Of a DNA stretch of 64,000 bases, positions 20,776 through 31,945 are shown one piece after another. A program made the translations under genes and the position numbers. The notes under the pieces are model-generated. The model searched no databases and was not told where the DNA came from. It saw only the letters and a list, made by a program, of their open reading frames with translations. Source of the stretch: Lophium mytilinum (Eukaryota > Ascomycota > Dothideomycetes > Mytilinidiales > Mytilinidiaceae); assembly GCA_010093605.1 (NCBI GenBank), contig MU004184.1, forward strand, positions 2,327,615 through 2,391,614. Reading direction: 5' to 3'. Positions within the stretch are counted from its first letter, which is position 1; the number at the start of each line of letters is the position of its first letter.

Positions 20776-21319
20776 GTTTTGCGGTTTGGTTGTCGCGCAG
20801 TGGCACGGTTGCTGGGTTGGTGAGGTGTGGGTTTTAGGTTTTGGGTTGTGTGTTGTGATGGGGGAAGAAAATGAAGTCGGAATGAGTGAGATTTACTTAA
20901 AGTGCGGCTGAGCCCACAGATTCAGTAGAGCCGTGAATGCAAGTCTTCATTTTACAACTAGAAGACGAGACAGTCGATTGATTGCACTGATTCACCAATG
21001 CGCCTCCCCTGCTCTAATCTGCGGGCTTGAGATCATTACATCCTGTTCAAGATTTTAGAGTATGCCCAGGGGGAAAGGCGTCGAGTTTGAGTTCCCCAAA
21101 TCATGTATCACAGTGGTCAAATACGGAAAGTCATACTCTAGTAGTTCATATCAGCGCTTATATGGCTATGCCTGCTGAAAGTACCGGTTTTCATGTACAA
21201 ATCTGACTTATTAGTACATGTGCTTGGAAGAACAGTAACATTTCATTACCCTCACCATCACCCTACGCACCCGAAGCCTCGGCGTCCTGAACATCCTGAA
21301 TGTCTTCAACATCCACCAT
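20776..21319. other. Intergenic, no gene seen
   Basis: The 544-bp stretch includes the upstream region of the longer RING gene and the 3' flank of finger protein A. Nothing specific is visible. Confidence 0.5.
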
Positions 21320-23594
21320 CTACTCATCTTCCGACAGGGGCTCCCATACGGGTGACTCCGGAGAGGTTGCTCTAGGCGGCAAGCGGTGGACATCCTTCCA
21401 CCCCATGAGGCGATTCGACTCTCCAGGGATACTTGCGGAAGATGTAGCTTTACCGCTCATATCATCCAAAGACTTCACACCGCGTTTGTTGACGTCCTCG
21501 AGCTGCTCATCAGACAGATCCTGCTGCGAACAGAGCTCGAATACGGTCTGCTCCCAGTTTGGGTCTTGCATGTCAAAGATAATGTCGTGCTGGAAAAGGT
21601 AATGATCACGCATGACTTTCAAGCTACCCCTAACAGGCTTTTCTTCTTTGGGACACATGGAGCAACTGATAGCGACGTGCGTTCCGTCGCTATTCTTGAG
21701 TATGCATTTATGCGGCCAGAGAGGGGTGCTCATGAATTTCTTAGTCGTCGCGTCATCGGCCCTCGCGCCTCGCTGTGCACGATAGTGATACGGGGTAGGA
21801 ATACGTGGCTCAGTGATATCTGCATCAAAGAACTCTTTCGAACATGTTAGCAGCTTGTTCGGAGGGCTCAGTGTTGTAAATTTACTTACGATTGTAATTT
21901 TTCTCCCCAAGACTCCGTATTTCTAGCACCGTTTCTTTTGACACGACTTGACGGCCACACATTTTCAAGGTTACTTCGGCCGAATAGGGGTCGTAGATAT
22001 ACGGGATGAGCACATTGTGCTCTACCACCATATGATCCAACATCTTTTTCAAGTTGTTTCTAAAGGCTCGCTCTCCTGTGCAGAACTTGCAGTGGATAGC
22101 AACAAAAGAACCATCGCGAGCTACGAGAACGTGCTTCACCCACTCGGGGATTATCAAATCTATCCTCGGTATCCACTTTCCGTGCTCCGCATCGCTATCC
22201 GGAGTACGGGGTCTTTGGTAGTCTATCGGTTCATTTACGAACCAATTCAACCACTTTGACTGATAGTCATGTTCGACAAGATGTAAGTCGTTTTCCGGTC
22301 CGTCATTTTCCAGAGGCTCTTCTCTCTTGGAGTGGGAAGCCGCAAACGGTGAAGCTTGCCCTTGGGCTTTGTTGCTTTCGACAGGGGGCGAGGTAGTGGG
22401 CGTGCCGACTCGATCTACAGTGGAATTCGCAGAAGTCTTGTCTAGAACGCGCTGTGACGGGGCGGTGTTCGTTGGAAAGGTGTTGTGTGTGCGGAGATCA
22501 TTGAGGCCCTGGGGATACAACTCGGTAGTCATAGGAGTGACTCCTTCGTTTGTATTTTCCGCTCGGCTGTGGGGGTCGGAGGCCGGTACAGCCAAACCAA
22601 TTCGCTGGGGAGGTTTCGAGTTTGAAATATAGTCCAGTTCGGAATTTGAAGTATCAGACCCCGATACTCCATCCGAGTCGTCGAAGCCATCTGAGTGATT
22701 GAAAGCGTCTCGAGCCTTAGCTTTGGTGCCGTCGGAAGTTCTGAAGTCGTATCGAGGCTGTTTACCCTGGGATACCGTCGGAGGCTTGCAACGTATCTTC
22801 TTAATGACCGGGCGACCTTGGGCACGTGTTTTCAGAGCTTCGATTTCTGTCGGGGAGTAGGTCTTGTTACGGCAATCGGCAATAACATCGAGAGGAGATA
22901 GTACTTGGTCGTGGAATCGGAGTAGATGGGCACGAAAGCCCTCAATGCCATTCAGGTATATCAAGCGCCGCCGATGGTTGCCAGTTGCGTTGCCGTGACA
23001 GACTGGGCAAATTAGATCAACATATTCTCCCTCCGGCGTCCAAACTACTGTAGGATAGCGGGATATCCTATGTCTCGAGGCGTCTTCAAGCGTAACATCC
23101 ACGGGAGAACCATCAGGATCCAGCGCCAGCGGAATCGAGCCGGTCAAGTGCTTGGGAGGGGTTACCGCCGCGAATGATATAGCGGTCTCCGCATTTGGTG
23201 TGGGTGGGACGCTTGAAGGATGGGGGGTATCGGCCGTGGGGATATGACATTTAGACAATTCTAGTTTGAGGCGCGTCTACAAGAGTTAGTCGGGAAACTG
23301 TAATGGGTCGTGCCCACGCGCAATGAGATCCACATTCTGCTGGGAAAGAACACTTACATCCATGATATGGCATACGCCTTTCGCTCCCTCGTAAAGCTTT
23401 GCGCGCTCCTTCACGAGTGCTTGAACTTTATTGCTGTCAAGACTCTCGCCGCCCTGCATATCGATCTCAATGTCGATATCACCAAGGCGTCTTCCGACTC
23501 GATAAAGCAGGAGGCCACGAGTTCTCACAAGGTCTGCCGTGGTGCCGAGCGGCTGGGGTTCCTCCTCGATGCCGTCCATGTCAATGCCGTCCAT
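21320..23594 (-). CDS. Finger-family protein A (three CxxC/HxxxxH modules)
   Basis: Exons 23594-23358, 23276-21890 and 21834-21320 give 712 residues. The start (MDGIDMDGIEEE) opens a helical first exon of 79 codons ending in a phase-0 intron, as in paralogues B-D. Three finger modules follow: C-x2-C-x23-H-x4-H at ~169, C-x2-C-x15-H-x4-H at ~475 and C-x2-C-x16-H-x4-H at ~599. Each is preceded by a [D/E]G-x-[YFH]-V-x-[LI]-x-C strand and followed by a helix with one more cysteine (e.g. VIADCRNKTYSPTEIEAL). The linker is long, polar and probably disordered. The protein is likely nuclear and binds nucleic acid or protein through the fingers. No named family is recognised. Confidence 0.72.
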
Positions 23595-24498
23595 GGCTGA
23601 TGGAGTGGGTCGTCTAATGACTTCGAGAACTGTAGAATTGCAGGAGACACTCAGATGAGCGGAGCGGGAAGTGAACCTGGATTTAGGGATGTGGACAAGC
23701 CGCCCCGAGGAACCGAAAGTTTTTGCGTGATGACGCAACAGGTAGGAAATTAGCGGCAAACACTTGTGGTGAATTGCTACACCCGATGGCCCTAACCACC
23801 CTCTAGAAACAAGGCACTTCAACCGATCCCATGTAAGAGAAGAGGCCCCGCTAGGCAACGTTGGACTGGATCGAAACCTCTTTGAAGAGGTTTCGGTCTA
23901 GGATATATGCGTATTGCTCTTTTCTATCGTCTTGAAATTTGGGATTGTGATGAGGGTTACGTTCTGATCGTATTCCGATTATGCACATTCCTAGTGACTC
24001 CTTCGATGGCTAAAGCAATCGTCTCCAATGTCAATTCTTCATGTGCCAAAATGTATCACGATGTTATAGCTCCTGTTAGGGTCCATGCAGAAATTATATC
24101 TCGGTAAGCCAAAAATGTAAACCTGTATAACGGTATAAGGGCTGAGCTGCCGTTAGCCAATATCGAATAATGCTTGGTCTTGATTTCTCAACACAACGTG
24201 GCCTTTAGCGTGTTGAAATACTGCGGGGGACTTGTATTAGCTATGCTAAAAACCCTACGGTGAAGTGATCATGATGCGTTATCCAGGATCCATCTGTTCG
24301 AGCCCACCGATTAAGTAGTAGTGCTGGGGGCGTGCTAAACCCCGGTATCTAGTAAGATTTAGAGAAAATGCGCACCACGTTTCCGTGCACTTGTACTTCT
24401 CATTAACGAGGATACGAGAAGGGAGAGTTTATCGGAGAGAGAAAAAGAGAGGATGCAAAACGTATACGCTTTCCAATTCCGCAATATGGGTGGGTTGT
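23595..24498. other. Intergenic, no gene seen
   Basis: About 900 bp upstream of gene A hold only short frames. Confidence 0.45.
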
Positions 24499-24771
24499 CA
24501 GGGCTGTCAAGCAATCAACCAATTGCTCCGTTGAATTGAATTGATTGAAGTCTTGGCAATCAATTCAATCAATCGGCTATCTGGAGAAGGTTCAATCAAT
24601 CAATCAGGAGGGTCTGAATTGGTTGACCATACAAATGACTGTCAATATTGTCAATATTGCCAATATTGACGGTTTCAATCAATTCAATCAACTGAGACCT
24701 CTGCTGACTAAGCCGTCAATTCAATCAATCTCGAGGGGGCTGATTGATTGATTGATTGCTTGACAGCCCTG
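24499..24771. mobile_element. hAT-like MITE with 20-bp terminal inverted repeats
   Basis: The element starts with CAGGGCTGTCAAGCAATCAA and ends with its exact reverse complement. It is flanked by TGGGTTGT on the left and CGGGTTGT on the right, an 8-bp target-site duplication with one mismatch. Terminal CAGGG and an 8-bp duplication are hallmarks of the hAT superfamily. The 273-bp interior codes for nothing and consists largely of AATC/GATT-type reiterations, including TCAATATTGTCAATATTG. It would need a transposase supplied from elsewhere. Confidence 0.85.
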
Positions 24772-25039
24772 CGGGTTGTATAAATTAAACGTGATAGGCT
24801 CGCCTCGCCTCTATCGCACCCTTATAAGCATACTAAAGGAAGTTCTAAATAGTTCCTACTTGGGAACGCCCATGTGCACGGACGATGAAATTACGTTCGC
24901 GCCGTGACGGTTTCATGTCTCTTATTAGACTCTGTAGCACTGGCGAGATGAGGAACTATTCTAAAAGAAGCGAAAAGAGGCATCCTTGGGCTCTGTCGAT
25001 GGAAGTGGAAAGCTAAACTTGGATGTGCTATGCTAGCGC

Positions 25040-25445
25040 CTACTCTATATAAGTTGTGAATGAAAGTTAAGTTATATAGTTAGTGTAATTTTCGCAGCGA
25101 CCACCAATCACACCCGCTTAGAGCAGCGAGCATTTCGCTCGTTAGTCCGTTGGTCGGGCGGGCTCCGGTCAGTTGTACCTGTGCACTCGGTCTCACGCCT
25201 CCCACAACAGATTACCGTGAGGAGGTCGTTACAGCTGCACTTGTATAATCGGTCGGTACCCCTAACCCTGCTACGCTGATGGATAATGTAGCGCCCTGGT
25301 CTAAGTAAAGTAGGTGATATCCTACTGGAGCATCTAGGCTTAGCCTGGAATTGGATTATGCTCTTTGCGGTGCCCTTACTGAGTGTCCAGGCCTAGCCTG
25401 GGTTCGAATCACGCTTAAGGCACTTCACCTTTTTTGCTTTTTTAC
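25040..25445 (+). mobile_element. tRNA-like pol III element (SINE-like), copy 1
   Basis: The segment aligns in blocks with 31675-31945. Shared blocks are TATAAG..GTGTGAATGA-type, TTTAATTTTCGYAGC, ATATCCTWCTGG, and a doubled arm in which AGGCTTAGCCTGGAATTGG is followed by AGGCCTAGCCTGGGTTCGAATC. The second arm contains a perfect tRNA B box (GGTTCGAATC), and TGGTCTAAGTAAAGTAGG resembles an A box. The 3' end runs into T-rich stretches suitable for pol III termination. It is ~140 bp longer in the middle than copy 2. Confidence 0.6.
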
Positions 25446-25593
25446 TTTCGCTTTGCTCGTCACCTAACTAACGATCGTCTAATTATGGAGTTTTCTTGGG
25501 ATTACTATCCTAAACACATTAGCGCAACCACATCTTCACTTCTTCCCGCATATTAGGTGGTCTAGGCGGACAGCGAAGCTATCTAGCGCAGGG

Positions 25594-25980
25594 TCACAGG
25601 ACGTTTTTAACACCCGAGACTGCTGTGAGAGCATGAGCTACTCGCTGATCCTCGAATATTGAAATCTGGTCTCTGAAGAGGCCTGCTCGAAGATAATCTG
25701 CCCCACCCCGAGCGATTCTCAGGTTGTCACCCCATGCTTCGAGGCGCACCACCGGGAAGATCAGGCTCTGTCGGAGTTCTCGCTGTAACTGAGGGACCCA
25801 ACACGCGCCCGAGATCAAGCCTGTCAATATTTCGGAGTTTGTGCGTTTGGCCGGGGTCCTAAAGGTCGCATAGATCCTCTAGTATCGAAAGAGGATATAG
25901 ATCGAGCTATGGAGCAGCATTCCGCTAGCCGGGACAGCATTCGCTCCGGCAGTACAATCCCAGACAGTTTGGCCCAGGGA
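25594..25980 (-). pseudogene. Fragment of an unidentified conserved-looking protein
   Basis: The minus strand carries a protein-like frame at 25827-25594 (WVPQLQRELRQSLIFPVVRL, then ADYLRAGLFRDQISIFEDQR). A second frame just upstream (PWAKLSGIVLPERMLSRLAE, 25980-25836) is offset by a different register. Together they look like the decayed 3' part of a gene. No start, family or intact copy is seen in the window. Confidence 0.35.
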
Positions 25981-26909
25981 GCGAAGCCGTTGCTCAGGAG
26001 TAAGAGTCTAGTCTCGTAGAATTTATCTCGTAAGCATATTCGATGGAGGGAGTCGTGAATGTTTCCCCTCCCGGAACTACGACGGCAGGGCTAGGCCGAG
26101 TAAGATCACTTTCTCACTCAGCAGTATATACCCAATTAATCGAACACCTTAGAAGCCCGTCTGTCCATGTTGAAGCAGAATTGAGAATATTATCCGAGAG
26201 CGGCTTTGCAACGACAGTCAGTCAGAGCGAGCTCATCGACGCCGCGCATCCCCGTAACCCTTCACCAGAGACCGGAGCCAGCTTAAATTTTCACTCATGA
26301 ACACCTGGTCTGTCTCCGAGGACACAAGGAAGTGTGCTTGAATTTTGAGGGAGTGCGGATCCTTAAGCCAGGAGAGGAGATATCGCAGCTGCCGCCTTGC
26401 AAGTTACATCCTCAAAGCGCCTGACACTCGTTCCGGAAGACCTATTCATGGCGTCTCTGTTGCTATTCGATGGGGGGACTGCCCTCGAGACATCCCACCC
26501 TGGCGCGCTGGGCTGAATAGTATGGGTGTTCATCTCATCAACATGGCTATGGTTTCAGCCTAGAACATATAAGATGGAGAGGGTTATGTTCTGGAACCGC
26601 AAGCACGAAATGGAACCCAAAGAAAAAACTGCGGCGCATGCAGCAAACGGGGATTGCTTTCGACGGTACCTCAAAGCTACATAGAGATATTGTGCAACAT
26701 AAGGTACACCAAACTCGAATGGTGAGCAACATTTAAATCACAAGCGTTTTAACTTCACGCAATTGATCGTACATATAAGCACTGAACGCAAAGAGTGAAT
26801 TGAGTACTTGGTGGTTCGCGAGTGCTATCGCGGTACAGTATCTTATCACCTAACGTACGGCCTATGTACCTCATTTGTGAAGGCAGTAAGCTGAGAGACT
26901 ACTGCATTC
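25981..26909. other. Intergenic, no convincing gene
   Basis: A plus-strand frame at 26043-26300 (MEGVVNVSPPGTTTAGLGRV) is the longest here. Its composition does not support a gene strongly. Confidence 0.35.
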
Positions 26910-28754
26910 TTAGATGGCGCGTCCTGATGCTTCTATACTCTCGGCCGGAAGAGCGAACACACCGACAGATAAGCTCTTCTCATTGCCCTGGTCGACCGGT
27001 GTCCCTGGCTCGGGCGAGTCCGACGGAGCCGGGAGCTGATGCTTGCGCTTCCTAGCCAACTTTTCCCTATGGGCGAGAAAGGCGATGGTGGTGAAGACGA
27101 TGATGTTGAAGCCCGCGACTACGGCGGCGGCGCGGTTGCCAGGAGTGACGTATGGTTGGTGGATTTGCTGGAACCAGACCAGCGGGATCCAAGCTTGGAA
27201 GGTGTCTATACATAGCGTTGTTAGCAAAGTTGCAAAGGTCTTGGTCTAAGTATACTCACATTGGAGAGTGTTCATTGCGGCTGCAGTGAAGGCTCGTTGC
27301 TCGGCATTATCGGAGATAAGCTCTGCCATCCATGCCATTGTCAAGGGCACCATACTTCCTCCGATGGATGATACGATGTACAAAGGTGCACGATGTGAGA
27401 AAGGGCCCATGACCGGGGTGACAACCAGCAAGACGAACACAACGATGGCGATCATGTTGGAGAATAGAATGACGGGCCATCGGCGCCCTCGTAGTGGCCC
27501 GTCGGAGAGCCAAACGCATGTCAGAGAGTACACAGCCGTGAAAGCGTTACCGAGTGTGGGGTATTCGTTCTGTCAAGTGATATCAGTATCGGGCTTTACC
27601 ATGCGTTCAACACAACGATCCGGAAGAGAACTTACGATTTGGGCGATCGAGTAGACCTTTGGCTTCCCCTTCTTGTTGTGCGCCTTGAGCCAGAAGACAA
27701 ACGCCGTGAAGGGTTGGGACCCAAATGGCTGCATCGTGAAGATGAGTGTGAAAAGGAGGGTTTTCCAGCTCGTCAGAAAGCCGAGGAAGGTTTTGACGGT
27801 GTACGGCTTGCCTTCGGGTTTGCGACCGGCCCTTGCCATTCTTTCTTTGGCAATTTGGATATCCTATGTAGGTGTGAGATGTGTTTAGTTCCAGCTCTGC
27901 GCACCACATGAACACTTACACGCTCGCTGAAAATCCAGCTGGGTTTGGCGGTCCCTGGCGTGTCCGGTAGGAAGAAATAGGCCAAGATGGCAATAGGCAA
28001 CGAAATGACACCATTGATGACTGCAACATGTTAGCCAGAGGCTCACGACGTCTTCGGTAAGCGATCTCGTACCAAATAACCATCTCCATCCAGCAAGACC
28101 CGCATGACCGTCGAGGCCATTGTAGATACCAGCTTGCAAGAAGCCACTGAAGATGGGCGCAATCGAGACAGCTGACTGCAGGATACCGTTTCGCTTTCCA
28201 AGCTCGCCTGTCGTAATGTGTTAGCAATCGTGTCCTGAATAGGCAAAGGATAGCAGCGTACGTTTATTATACCAAGACCCGAGCACGTAGTAAAGAGCAG
28301 GCCAGTATCCCGCCTCGAAAAGACCAACGATGAATCGAAGTCCTAGGATTGCATGATATGACTTGGCACCAGCTAGGGCAAACGTAAAGACGGTCCAGCC
28401 AATCTCTTGAAAGGGGATCCAGATGTGAGCAGGGACGCGAGTCAGGATGATGTTGGACGGCCACTGCCCAATGATATAACCAACGGTCCAGGAGACGACG
28501 ATGTAGTTGTACTGATTACCATAGAGGCCGAGGTCCTCTTTCATGCCGGAGACGAAAGCATTGGTGATGTTGGAGGTGTCGATCCACTTGATCAGCATTC
28601 CAAGGGTTCCGAAAGTCAAGAGCGTAGCGTCCAGCTTGAAGAGAAATCTTCGTTCCTCTTTCGATACATCGGCGGAGTCCCACAGCCATCCTCGCCAGCT
28701 ACGGGAGACAGTTGAGGACGTCGAGGACGTGATTGATGCGGCTTTCTCAGCCAT
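26910..28754 (-). CDS. MFS transporter of the anion:cation symporter family (LIZ1/FEN2 pantothenate type)
   Basis: Six exons (28754-28262, 28207-28073, 28020-27920, 27863-27636, 27569-27260, 27205-26910) with 52-66 nt introns give 520 residues. Every junction preserves the frame. The block LIKWIDTSNITNAFVSGMKE followed by DLGLYGNQYN is the signature of the Dal5/Liz1/Fen2 group, as are GYIIGQWPSNIILTRVPAHI and RFIVGLFEAGYWPALYYVLG. About twelve hydrophobic segments are present. These plasma-membrane proteins import small carboxylates and vitamins by proton symport. Pantothenate-type transport is the nearest match, but the substrate cannot be fixed. The gene sits alone between repeat-rich gaps inside the finger-family block. 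Confidence 0.85.
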
Positions 28755-29678
28755 TGTGGGCCAGTGAAGATGCGAACTGCTTATGAGAAGAGTGGTGGGC
28801 AAGGAAGGCCAAGATTGTTGGACAGGAACATGGACTTCAAGCTGAAGATATAGAAAACATGGTTCATATCTAGAGATAGCTTTTGCCGCCGCTGCAATTT
28901 TTTCAACAAGGCTAGATGCTTTGCTTGCTCTGTGGCGCACACGAAGTAGAGTCCTGACGCACCACATACCCCAAAACTGCAAGCGCTTCCAACCTGTTAC
29001 TCCTTACCGTATGAAGCCCGGACATGCTGCACTGATTACGAGGTAAGACACCCTCGGAAAACAATACCGTACCTGCTGTTCCATACAACCTAGCTCCCCA
29101 GCTGCGATTGGTCACCCGCCCCTGTTACCGCTATCAACGGCCTTGATCAGTGGTATTGAACAGTAATTCTCATAGCTCCCGCAAACAAGGTACCTTGGAA
29201 TAAGCCTGCCCCTGCCCGTGGCGTCTAGCAGAAAGAGATAGTTGCCGTGTCTGGGTTGTGCTAACAATCGCGGTACGCGTCTAGCTGATTCGCAAGAGGT
29301 GGCAATTATTTCGAACGAGCAGCGATCTGGCGACGCTAGGTTCTAGAATCTCGATCTTGGCCAATCCACTGGAGCCTCTATACACAGGTGGCTGTTATGA
29401 CACCACCTTAGGCAGGAATGAGAGCAACGATAACAGCGTGTTTAGCAACGCCGTGCATATTGGAAAGATAAGGGAGCTCAGAAGCAGGTCATGAGGTCTG
29501 ATTTGAGGTTCGGTCTGATTGTTCAGCAGAGGGGAAGAAGGCTAGATGTTTTCGTTGCCATTGCCCATTTTCCATGCCGATGACGTGACATGGTACTCCA
29601 CCGACCTCGGTACCGAATTAATGTCTAGCGTCACTCGGCTAGCAATTCACCCCTGTTGTGTGGTGGGACGACCCGAGC
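28755..29678. other. Intergenic, no gene seen
   Basis: Upstream region of the transporter gene. The open frame continues ~230 bp upstream of its start but shows no conserved residues. Confidence 0.4.
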
Positions 29679-30118
29679 ATGTGGGGGAGCTGCAGCGAGA
29701 CCCCAACAAAACGTGACGAGCTTCTGAAGCTCTACTACCTAAGTGCCTACCGGGCTTACGCCGAGGCCACAACGGCTAAAAGTTTTGTCAACGAGGGTAG
29801 AGCTGATCGAGCTATTCAAGCCCTCAAGCACAGCGAGATTACAAACCGCCTGCACTTGAATGTTTTCCAGGTAGCCTAAAGGGGCCACACTGTTCTATTA
29901 TTGAAGTGCAGCTTCAAATGGTCTTGATCAAGCGTCGTTTCGCCCTGCTTGCGAGAGAATATAAGAGGCTCTCCACGGAAAACATTCACCAGAGAGGGAA
30001 AGACATAGCAGCACGTGCACAGCTAAGTAATGTTCTTTCCGGGGCAAAAGGGGGCTTCTCGTGCCCAAAGCGAACTCGAGAGGTAGCGGCATACCGACCG
30101 CGAAGACAACCTTTCTGA
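29679..30118 (+). CDS. Possible small helical protein, perhaps a relic finger-family first exon
   Basis: Frame 29679-29870 joined to 29912-30118 over a 41-nt candidate intron with GT/AG ends gives 132 residues. It is almost entirely helical: LLKLYYLSAYRAYAEATTAK, then LIKRRFALLAREYKRLSTEN, then a basic tail. The second helix resembles the end of the first exon of gene C (GLKKQYRELLARLHQLSG) in spacing of hydrophobic and basic residues. The intron is very short and no finger follows, so the piece may be a truncated relative or unrelated. Confidence 0.35.
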
Positions 30119-30464
30119 CGCAAAGCTTAAAGCCCCAACGGAATCGACGGCGACGACGAGGCCGCGGAGGAAGAGAGCTTATTCCACCAGGAGGATCAGC
30201 GAGAACCGTAAACATTGCCAAATGATCGCAGTGGTTGAGACGTGGTAGTCGTCGTATCAGGTGTTCTGTCCGACAGACTTGCCTCTAACGATTATGGTGC
30301 GTAAAAGAGAGCTCGTAGAAAAGAGCGTATAGTTCAGAAAAGCAAAAGGAGTTCATTCGGCCGAGGGTGAAAATTGAGGATCTTGACCACTATCCAGAAG
30401 TGACAAACGTAGGTCTGGGCACACTGGCTCGCCACTGCTTACGGTACCCTGACAGTGTTTCGAA

Positions 30465-30620
30465 GATCTACGGGCGCTGTCGAGTTCTAAGCAGTGTAGA
30501 TCAGACTGCCTCTTGACTAGTCAGCTGCTCAGCAGCCAGGCTACCCCCCACAGAGGCGTCAAGTAAGCAACATTGGCGCCAAGCAGTGCCGGATCCTTGG
30601 GCCCAGACTTATGATTTAGT
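30465..30620 (+). repeat. Single dispersed copy of the 162-bp repeat family
   Basis: The landmarks GAAGATCTACGGG, GAGTTCTAAGCAGTG, GACTGCCTCTTGACTAG, GCTACCCCCCACAGAGGCGTC, AAGTAAGCAA and GCCCAGACTTATG appear in the same order as in the array at 42455-43270 and the copy at 18575. Confidence 0.65.
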
Positions 30621-31674
30621 CCTATATGCGGGATCTCCGTTGTTCTCTTTATTGTTGGCGGTCGCCCCTTCGCGTCGCAGCATAATCATGGTGTTGAGCG
30701 CGTTGCGCAAGCCCCTTGGTCGTGTGTAGCAGTTGAAAATGCAGATTAGTTAATTCTAGAATGGACTGGAGCTTCAAAGGTGTATCCACGGGTGAGGGAG
30801 TTCGCATGGTTCGACCTCGGCGCAGGCATCTAGACCCAGCCCGTCGGGTGGCTAGCCACGTGCCAGCGTGCTCGTGAACCACGGTAGCGGCCTCCTTTCT
30901 TAACAGCTCATTCGTTCTATATTTGGACGTCTCGGCGTGAGTCAATAGCTCGCATCTCTGCTGAAGTCACGCTCTTGTAGACCTATACAACGGTAAATCC
31001 ACCTTCTCTGGCAGACAATCTGTTGTTGCGTTTCTCCTTCATTTCTTCCCTCCCACCTTCGACTTCTCATCGCCATTCCTGCGTATCGCGGCCCTCTTAC
31101 ATTCATCATCCACCTCACGATGGTCGTTGCTTCTACGGGAAGCAATTCGTGTACTCGCCTTCTGGACACGGTGGCACTCGCGCGAAGCACGCATTGAGCG
31201 TTCTGTTGCCGTGGACACTGTCATCATTGTCGGAACCATGGCCACCGTATCATGGTGGTCTTCTTGGGAGCATACATCCAGTCACGAATGCAGGGTTGCG
31301 AATCGCCAGTAAACCCCCGCGAAGGCGATTGATATGGTTCAAGAAGTCACCATTAGTTTCACGATCAATCCTGATTCAATCAGAAGACTATGGAGCTTAT
31401 CATGTGATTGTGGCGTGAAAGCTTCAGCTGGGAGTGATCATGGAAGATTGCTTCTGCCAAGTTCGTAGCGATGAGGTGATTCTCATAGCGAGCATTACAA
31501 AAATAATGGAGGACCGGTCTAACAAGACCGATACTTTCAACCTGTGCCATTGCTCTATGAGTTTTCGTAAATCTGCTTGGAGGCGTTGCGTCTAATTAGA
31601 TTAGCTAGAGAAAAGACTAGCGATCAGTATCTTTCACCTTGAATCGATCAAGCTCCAAATTCAATTTAAATACC
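30621..31674. other. Intergenic, no convincing gene
   Basis: Several overlapping frames exist around 31020-31420, but none has protein-like composition or splice signals that support a gene. Confidence 0.4.
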
Positions 31675-31945
31675 CCAATTCATGGTGCATTCTTTATAAG
31701 AGGTGTGAATGATCATCAGACTATACAGTTGGTTTAATTTTCGTAGCCCCACCAGTCTTAGGGACTGGAACATTTCGCTTGTGACTCTGTGGGTAGACGT
31801 ACCGATGGACTGATGATGTGGTTGCTTCTCTAAGATATCCTTCTGGGGCGTCCAGGCTTTAGCCTGGAATCGGATTACGCACCTTTCCCGAGTGTCTAGG
31901 CCTAGCCTGGGTTCGAATCTCACTTAGCGTTTTTCTCTATTTTTA
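31675..31945 (+). mobile_element. tRNA-like pol III element (SINE-like), copy 2
   Basis: Homologous to 25040-25445. It starts near TTTATAAGAGGTGTGAATGA and carries the doubled arm CCAGGCTTTAGCCTGGAATC ... CTAGGCCTAGCCTGGGTTCG, ending in GGTTCGAATC (B box). A TTTTTCTCTATTTTTACTTT pol III-type terminator follows. The middle is shorter than in copy 1 and the two are clearly diverged, so neither is a recent insertion. Confidence 0.6.

Noticed and set aside
24530-24770. Reiterated AATC/GATT words as a CRISPR-like array or simple microsatellite
   Set aside because: There are no regular spacers, and the exact inverted ends plus flanking duplication explain the segment as a MITE.
14692-28754. A secondary-metabolite or vitamin gene cluster formed by the STR2-like enzyme and the transporter
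   Set aside because: They are 10 kb apart with unrelated F-box, RING and finger genes between, and no synthase-type backbone gene is present.
31023-31418. 131-codon frame as a secreted protein
   Set aside because: No signal peptide or conserved motif, and overlapping frames on both strands are equally long.
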